The position numbers and the translations under genes are program-made. Shown here in pieces: positions 7,125 to 10,575 of a stretch of DNA of 10,575 bases. The stretch's first letter is position 1. Every line of letters starts with the position of its first letter. The notes under the pieces were generated by a model. It had not been told where the DNA came from, searched no databases, and was given only the letters and a program-made list of their open reading frames with translations. Source of the stretch: an uncultured Lachnospiraceae bacterium (lineage in GTDB: Bacteria; Bacillota; Clostridia; Lachnospirales; Lachnospiraceae); NCBI GenBank assembly GCA_902773445.1, contig CACYEU010000084.1, positions 1-10,575 on the forward strand, written 5' to 3'.

Positions 7125-7856
7125 ATGTTCACATGGGATGAGAGAAAAATCAGATTCAGGATCGATGCCGCGCACAAAACAGACTTTCATACTGAAATGT
7201 CTGCTCTGTTGGCTTCAGAATTCGATGATCCGCAGTCGGTCTCAATTTGCGATGCCGGATGCGGTCTCGGCTTTCTCGACCTGGCTCTCGCTTCCCGGTT
7301 TCAGAAAGTAACTGCGATCGATGTCAGTTCGATCGCTCTTGACCACCTGCGTGCGGAGGTCAAAAATCTAGGTATTAAGAATATTGAGATCCGCGAAGAG
7401 GATCTTCTCAATGATCCAACGGTGATTCCTGAGATCTATGACACGATGGTGTTTTCTTTTTTCGGGAATATACGTGAAATCATGCATATTGCCGGACCGC
7501 GGTGCCGCAATAAGATATACATTATCAAAAAGAACGATAAAAACCATCGGTTTTCTGTCTCGCATCCGATGCGCGCTTACGATTCGATGGCCTGTGCCCT
7601 TAAAGATCTTGATGAACTCGGTCTTCCATTCACAAAGCAGGACATGTCGATTGAAGACGGTCAGCCGTTAAGAAGCCTGGACGATGCTGAACAATTTTTC
7701 CGGCTTTATGCTCAGGGAAAAGATAAAGAGTTGATCAACCGTGATTTTGTCAAAGCACAGCTTGAAGAAACACATGATCCGGTCTTTCCTTACTATTATC
7801 CCAGAAAATGTGTCTTTTCCTTGCTGACCGTCGATCTGTCAGGAGGTAACAATTGA
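7125..7856 (+). CDS. Class I SAM-dependent methyltransferase
   Basis: This 243-residue protein has a class I methyltransferase core. Motif I is ICDAGCGLGFLDLA (41-54), the acidic end of strand 2 is AIDVSS (64-69), and EEDLLND (91-97) follows. After residue 120 the sequence is less typical; it contains a KKNDKNHRFSVSHP stretch and ends with a segment rich in Tyr and Pro (PYYYPRK). The acceptor cannot be told. I start it at the ATG at 7125, which is preceded by TAAGG with a 6-base gap. A longer reading from a TTG at 7050 would use the promoter's own -35 box as its start codon and would lie upstream of the predicted transcription start. The stop overlaps the next gene, indicating coupled translation. 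Together with the NTPase it forms a two-gene operon facing away from the nucleotidyltransferase block. Confidence 0.82.
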   Translation: MFTWDERKIRFRIDAAHKTDFHTEMSALLASEFDDPQSVSICDAGCGLGFLDLALASRFQKVTAIDVSSIALDHLRAEVKNLGIKNIEIREEDLLNDPTVIPEIYDTMVFSFFGNIREIMHIAGPRCRNKIYIIKKNDKNHRFSVSHPMRAYDSMACALKDLDELGLPFTKQDMSIEDGQPLRSLDDAEQFFRLYAQGKDKELINRDFVKAQLEETHDPVFPYYYPRKCVFSLLTVDLSGGNN

Positions 7857-8395
7857 AACACTTATTCTTAACCGGCGAAAAACAGATCGGCAAATCGACG
7901 CTGATCGGGAAATGTCTTGACGGGATCGGTGTTCCGGTCAGCGGATTTTATACAAAAAAAGGAATCGAAACTGACGATCACCTCTACGTTCATATTCTGA
8001 AAGCCGGATGTGATGATTCGTTCAGACAGGACAATATCCTGTTCGACTGCCGTGACCGCAGCGAAGATGCCGCAGATCGTTTCAATATACTTGGATGCAG
8101 GATACTGAGTGAACAGCCTGACGCCGGACTGATCATCATGGATGAGATCGGCTACCGGGAACAAAACGCCGACCGGTTTATCGGACGAGTCATGGAACTG
8201 CTTGACGGAGATACCCCGGTATTCGGCGTTCTCCGCCTGTGCGACCGCTACCCGGTCACAGCGATCCGCGCGCGGGATGATGTGGAAATCATAGAAGTGA
8301 CTGCAGAAAACCGCGACGAACTCGCCAACACGCTTCCGGTCAGACTGCGCAAAATGATCACAGAAGACTCAGAATGTCAGAAGGATGATCAATAA
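7853..8395 (+). CDS. THEP1-like P-loop nucleoside-triphosphatase
   Basis: This 180-residue protein resembles the NTPase_1 (THEP1) family, enzymes that hydrolyse NTPs and may act as nucleotide kinases. The Walker A motif is GEKQIGKST (8-16). GFYTKKGIE (31-39) corresponds to the family's GF.T..... segment, Walker B is AGLIIMDEIG (91-100) with Asp97-Glu98, and ENRDEL (152-157) matches the conserved NRD near the C-terminus. The start is a TTG that overlaps the upstream stop as TTGA. It is favoured by a strong AGGAGG at 7841-7846 exactly 6 bases before it and by the position of the P-loop. Its role next to a methyltransferase is unknown. Its 3' end runs 38 bases into the opposite-strand HAD phosphatase gene. 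Confidence 0.83.
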   Translation: MKHLFLTGEKQIGKSTLIGKCLDGIGVPVSGFYTKKGIETDDHLYVHILKAGCDDSFRQDNILFDCRDRSEDAADRFNILGCRILSEQPDAGLIIMDEIGYREQNADRFIGRVMELLDGDTPVFGVLRLCDRYPVTAIRARDDVEIIEVTAENRDELANTLPVRLRKMITEDSECQKDDQ

Positions 8396-9008
8396 TCCGG
8401 TCCGCGCCGTATTCTGACAGTTCTTCAACACTGCGGTAACCCCAGCTGACGCCGACTGTCATAAAGCCGGCGTTTTTTCCTGTCATCATATCAGTATTCG
8501 AATCACCGAAATAACAGCACTCTTCCGCTCTGACGCCAAGCTTGTTGATAATATTCAAGGCACCGGTCGGATCAGGTTTGATCGGAGTATCATCAGTCTG
8601 CCCCTGGATGCAATCGAAAACACCTTTTCCGAACATATTTTCGACGACTTCAATCGCGGCATTATGAGGCTTATTTGAAAAAACTGCCAGTTTTATGCCC
8701 TGTTCTTTTAATGCATTCAAAGTCTCGGGCATCCCGTCATACGGAACGACATGATAAAGCGGATCCGCATCAAACAGCTTCTGAACCATCGGAAACGCCT
8801 CATCCAAAAGACTTGCCTGCTGATCGCCCGAAGCAATCAACGCACGCTTCATTTCATTTTTAAGGCCGTCACCGACAAATGTCTTGTAGGCCTCTGTCGG
8901 CTGCGGCGGCAGACCGAAATGAGCAAGCACACGGTTTGTCGGTGTCGCGAGAGAATCAAGTGTATACAAAAGAGTTCCGTCTAAATCAAAAATGCATAAT
9001 TTCTTCAT
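8358..9008 (-). CDS. HAD-family phosphatase, phosphoglycolate phosphatase type
   Basis: This 216-residue HAD subfamily IA hydrolase has all catalytic motifs: DLDGTL (8-13) with nucleophile Asp8 and acid Asp10, FSNKP (110-114) with Ser111, IKPDP (143-147) with Lys144, and GDSNTDM (168-174) with Asp169 and Asp173. An alpha-helical cap lies at about residues 15-90. The overall length and cap resemble Gph-type phosphoglycolate phosphatases, but the family acts on many small phosphate esters, so I give no gene symbol. I start it at the ATG at 9008. A reading 48 bases longer would run through a terminator hairpin and begins with a low-complexity Ala-Val-Phe stretch. There is no Shine-Dalgarno sequence; a TATAAT box ends 6 bases before the ATG, implying a leaderless transcript. 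The 3' end overlaps the convergent NTPase gene. Confidence 0.88.
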   Translation of the reverse strand: MKKLCIFDLDGTLLYTLDSLATPTNRVLAHFGLPPQPTEAYKTFVGDGLKNEMKRALIASGDQQASLLDEAFPMVQKLFDADPLYHVVPYDGMPETLNALKEQGIKLAVFSNKPHNAAIEVVENMFGKGVFDCIQGQTDDTPIKPDPTGALNIINKLGVRAEECCYFGDSNTDMMTGKNAGFMTVGVSWGYRSVEELSEYGADRIIDHPSDILSLL

Positions 9009-9014
9009 AGTCTT

Positions 9015-9020
9015 ATTATA
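9015..9020 (-). promoter_or_regulatory. Consensus -10 box for the HAD phosphatase (leaderless start)
   Basis: TATAAT on the minus strand ends six bases before the ATG at 9008, so the predicted first transcribed base is the A of that ATG. The -35 position (9038-9043, TTTTCG) is poor and falls in the loop and stem of the upstream terminator. The promoter may be weak or may depend partly on readthrough from the transporter gene. Confidence 0.55.
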
Positions 9021-9029
9021 CATAAAGAC

Positions 9030-9054
9030 GGCTGCCGCGAAAACCGCGGCAGCC
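9030..9054 (-). terminator. Intrinsic terminator after the sugar-binding protein gene
   Basis: A perfect 10-base-pair GC-rich stem (GGCTGCCGCG at 9030-9039, CGCGGCAGCC at 9045-9054) encloses a 5-base loop. Read on the minus strand it is followed by GTCTTTAT, a short and imperfect U-tract. It lies 39 bases after the stop of the substrate-binding protein gene. There is no T-run in the plus direction, so it works, if at all, leftward. Confidence 0.72.
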
Positions 9055-9092
9055 ACAAAAGGTTGATTTGTGAATGATGAAGAAACATTCGA

Positions 9093-10238
9093 TCAGTCTT
9101 TGATCATATCAGGCTTGCAATCATCTTCGTTCTGAGACTCAAGATCAGAGCGGACCCAAGAAAGATCATACTCGCTTGTCGCAACAGTCGAATCATCGAT
9201 ACCTTCGAACTTCTTGAGATCATCCTGTGTGATCAGATCCATCGGATAGTACATATACTTCGGAACTTTCTTTCCGTCAAGAAGATCGATTCCGAGGAAC
9301 AGAGCCGCTGCTGAGAACCACGGTGTCGCAACACCGGAGATCGTCTCATAGTCATCCTGCTCCATCCACCAGTTGAGGAACTCACCACGGTTTCCGCCGT
9401 AGATCAGCGGGATATCAAGACCGGCTGCCTGGAACGCCATTGCTGCGCCATAAGCATCACCTGACTCACCGCAGACAAGGTCGACCTTCTCTTTTGTTCC
9501 TGCGATAAAGGAAGCGATCTCGGTCTGAGCTGTTGTGCTGTTGTACTCGCCATAGACTTCGCCGACGATCTTCATGTCAGGATACTTGGCAATAGCTTCT
9601 GTGATTCCCTTGTAAGCAAGATCATCATAGGACTGTCCGGCGATACCACGGCAGATCAGGACGTTGCCCTTGCCGCCGAGTTTTTTGCAGCACCAGTCTG
9701 TCAGATAGCCGAAGTTGTAGACGCAGTCGACATTGAGCTGTACGCAGTCGGGAGAGCTGACCGGGCCGTCATTAAAGATAACAACCTGTGCGCCTGCTGC
9801 AGCTGCATTCTCGATCGCGCCGTCAAGACCTGACGATGAGCACGGGTCAACAACGATCAGATTGCATCCGTCAAGGACGAATGACTCGATCTGCTGAACC
9901 TGTGTCGCAACGTCGTTATTGGCAACGACCATTGTGTAATCGGACACGATTCCGACATCCTTCATAGCACCGCAGAGATTATCGAAATACTTCTCCTGCT
10001 GCTGATGAAGTGTATTGCCGTCGAAGTTGTCGGTAAAGCCGACTTTGTAGCCCTGGTCTTTGTCAAGTTCCTTCAGGTCCTCAGCCTTGATCCACTCAGC
10101 TGCTGACGCTGCCTTCTCATAATCATCTTCACCGCCGCCTGAGCTGTCTGAACCGCCTTTTGAGCCGCCGCAGCCAGCGAGCATGCTAACTGTCAAGATC
10201 ACTACGAACAATACTGATAGCCATTTCCACTTTTTCAC
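9093..10238 (-). CDS. Sugar ABC transporter substrate-binding lipoprotein (ribose-binding type)
   Basis: This 381-residue protein is the ligand receptor of an ABC importer, anchored to the outer face of the membrane. The signal peptide has a Lys/Trp-rich n-region (2-6), a hydrophobic core (7-19) and the lipobox MLAGC (19-23), so Cys23 becomes lipidated. A Gly/Ser linker with GGSKGGSDSSGGGEDD follows. The mature part is a periplasmic-binding protein fold of the Peripla_BP_4 type: an N-lobe opening with KVGFTDNFDGN, IVVDPCSSSGLDGAI as the usual 'do not know where the ligand is' loop, and a C-lobe with VCGESGDAYGAAMAFQAAGL. Sugars are the likely ligands, but the binding residues cannot be read out. 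The start is GTG with AGGAGG eight bases upstream. It follows the permease gene after 141 bases, giving the order permease then binding protein as in rbs operons. The long mature sequence has six further cysteines or more, which is unusual for an exported protein. Confidence 0.92.
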   Translation of the reverse strand: MKKWKWLSVLFVVILTVSMLAGCGGSKGGSDSSGGGEDDYEKAASAAEWIKAEDLKELDKDQGYKVGFTDNFDGNTLHQQQEKYFDNLCGAMKDVGIVSDYTMVVANNDVATQVQQIESFVLDGCNLIVVDPCSSSGLDGAIENAAAAGAQVVIFNDGPVSSPDCVQLNVDCVYNFGYLTDWCCKKLGGKGNVLICRGIAGQSYDDLAYKGITEAIAKYPDMKIVGEVYGEYNSTTAQTEIASFIAGTKEKVDLVCGESGDAYGAAMAFQAAGLDIPLIYGGNRGEFLNWWMEQDDYETISGVATPWFSAAALFLGIDLLDGKKVPKYMYYPMDLITQDDLKKFEGIDDSTVATSEYDLSWVRSDLESQNEDDCKPDMIKD

Positions 10239-10310
10239 GATTTTCGCCTCCTAACCTTTCTAGTTTTCTGAAACTCCATTCGTAACGCTAAATGCATTTA
10301 CAATGACAAC

Positions 10311-10327
10311 TTAATAGTAACTATTAA
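10311..10327. promoter_or_regulatory. Perfect 17-base palindrome, candidate operator
   Basis: TTAATAGTAACTATTAA is a perfect inverted repeat with 8-base arms around one central base. It lies in the gap between the permease and the binding-protein genes, 73 bases before the GTG start. One-base spacing prevents a full RNA hairpin, so a protein-binding site for a dimeric regulator is more likely. No regulator gene is present in the window. Confidence 0.45.
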
Positions 10328-10356
10328 TCAGGGTGAACATAACTGTCTGTCCCCGA

Positions 10357-10378
10357 AAAATCGTTTAATAATGAAACG
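10357..10378 (-). terminator. Weak stem-loop with U-tract after the permease gene (possible attenuator)
   Basis: Immediately after the permease stop, minus-strand RNA could form a 5-base-pair stem CGUUU/AAACG (10362-10378) with a 7-base loop, followed by AUUUUU. The stem is short and AT-rich, so complete termination is unlikely; partial termination or 3'-end protection is possible. The same 17 bases are also a near-perfect DNA palindrome (CGTTTAATAATGAAACG, one mismatched pair), so an operator is the main alternative. Confidence 0.35.
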
Positions 10379-10379
10379 C

Positions 10380-10575
10380 TTAATCTGTGCGCTTTCCGCC
10401 GGCTGCGAACAGAATGAAAATGATGACCAGTCCTCCGATCAGGTTCTGCCATCCTGCCGACAGGCCGGTGATATTGATCAGCGATGTCAACAGCGTCAGC
10501 AGCACAGCGCCGCCAAAGCATCCGAGCACACTTGATTTACCGCCGGATACGATCGTGCCTCCGACGAGAGCCGCC
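10380..10575 (-). CDS. Sugar ABC transporter permease, C-terminal end (partial)
   Basis: The last 64 residues of a membrane permease enter from the right edge. The fragment begins AALVGGTIVSGGKSSVLG and contains the segment GGAVLLTLLTSLINITG, followed by a final hydrophobic helix (IGGLVIIFILFAA) and the basic tail GGKRTD. The pattern ALVGGTxxxGGxGSxxG, then one helix and a last helix, is characteristic of RbsC-type permeases (BPD_transp_2 family). These form the channel that accepts sugar from the binding protein encoded next. The 5' part lies outside the window. A shorter frame at 10324-10521 on the same strand is a shadow of this gene. Confidence 0.86.
   Translation of the reverse strand, partial: AALVGGTIVSGGKSSVLGCFGGAVLLTLLTSLINITGLSAGWQNLIGGLVIIFILFAAGGKRTD

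Noticed and set aside
9009..9056. Sixteen-residue N-terminal extension of the HAD phosphatase
   Set aside because: It would translate a terminator stem-loop and -10 box, and the DLDGTL motif fits best 8 residues from the ATG at 9008.
10372..10386. Possible CcpA catabolite-repression (cre) site TGAAACGCTTAATC
   Set aside because: The central CG is out of register by one base with the cre consensus, and the site overlaps the end of the permease gene.
10324..10521. Small 65-codon minus-strand frame
   Set aside because: It is out of frame with the clear permease C-terminus in the same region and has no family features.
1..10575. CRISPR array, insertion sequence or phage genes
   Set aside because: No regularly spaced repeats, transposase or integrase motifs, or terminal inverted repeats were seen on either strand.

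Overview
The window looks like a chromosomal segment of a mid-GC (about 50% by eye) low-complexity-envelope Firmicute, probably Clostridia or a relative. The reasons are strong AGGAGG-type ribosome binding sites, GTG and TTG starts, sigma-A type promoters with 17 bp spacers, a DNA polymerase I with a degenerate proofreading domain, a YycJ/WalJ-type hydrolase, and a Gram-positive style lipoprotein sugar-binding protein. I see no insertion sequence, phage gene or CRISPR array. The species cannot be named from sequence alone.

Left edge (1-105): the first 23 bases of a minus-strand tRNA gene run off the window. A good sigma-A promoter sits just upstream of it (47-75).

Leftward block (106-6986, all minus strand): six tightly packed genes are read right to left. 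They are a MobA/MocA-like nucleotidyltransferase, a two-domain Rossmann plus TylF-type methyltransferase, a histidine phosphatase fused to an HD phosphohydrolase, DNA polymerase I (polA), dephospho-CoA kinase (coaE) and a WalJ/YycJ-like metallo-beta-lactamase-fold hydrolase. The first three are joined by 4-base stop/start overlaps. The last three are separated by 1 to 19 bases. One promoter (7011-7039) can serve the whole block.

Rightward pair (7125-8395, plus strand): a class I SAM methyltransferase and a THEP1-like P-loop NTPase overlap by 3 bases. Their promoter (7050-7078) is back to back with the leftward one. The three upstream minus-strand genes and this pair together look like one divergently transcribed, uncharacterised pathway: a nucleotide-transfer enzyme, two methyltransferases, a bifunctional phosphohydrolase and an NTPase. 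This is the most interesting part of the window. Its substrate is unknown.

Right part (8358-10575, minus strand): a HAD phosphatase of the phosphoglycolate phosphatase type overlaps the NTPase gene tail to tail by 38 bases and appears to be expressed from a leaderless mRNA. A terminator hairpin separates it from a ribose-type sugar ABC transporter operon. That operon is represented by a substrate-binding lipoprotein and, at the edge, the C-terminal 64 residues of the membrane permease. The 141-base gap between those two genes holds two 17-base palindromes that may be operators or an attenuator.
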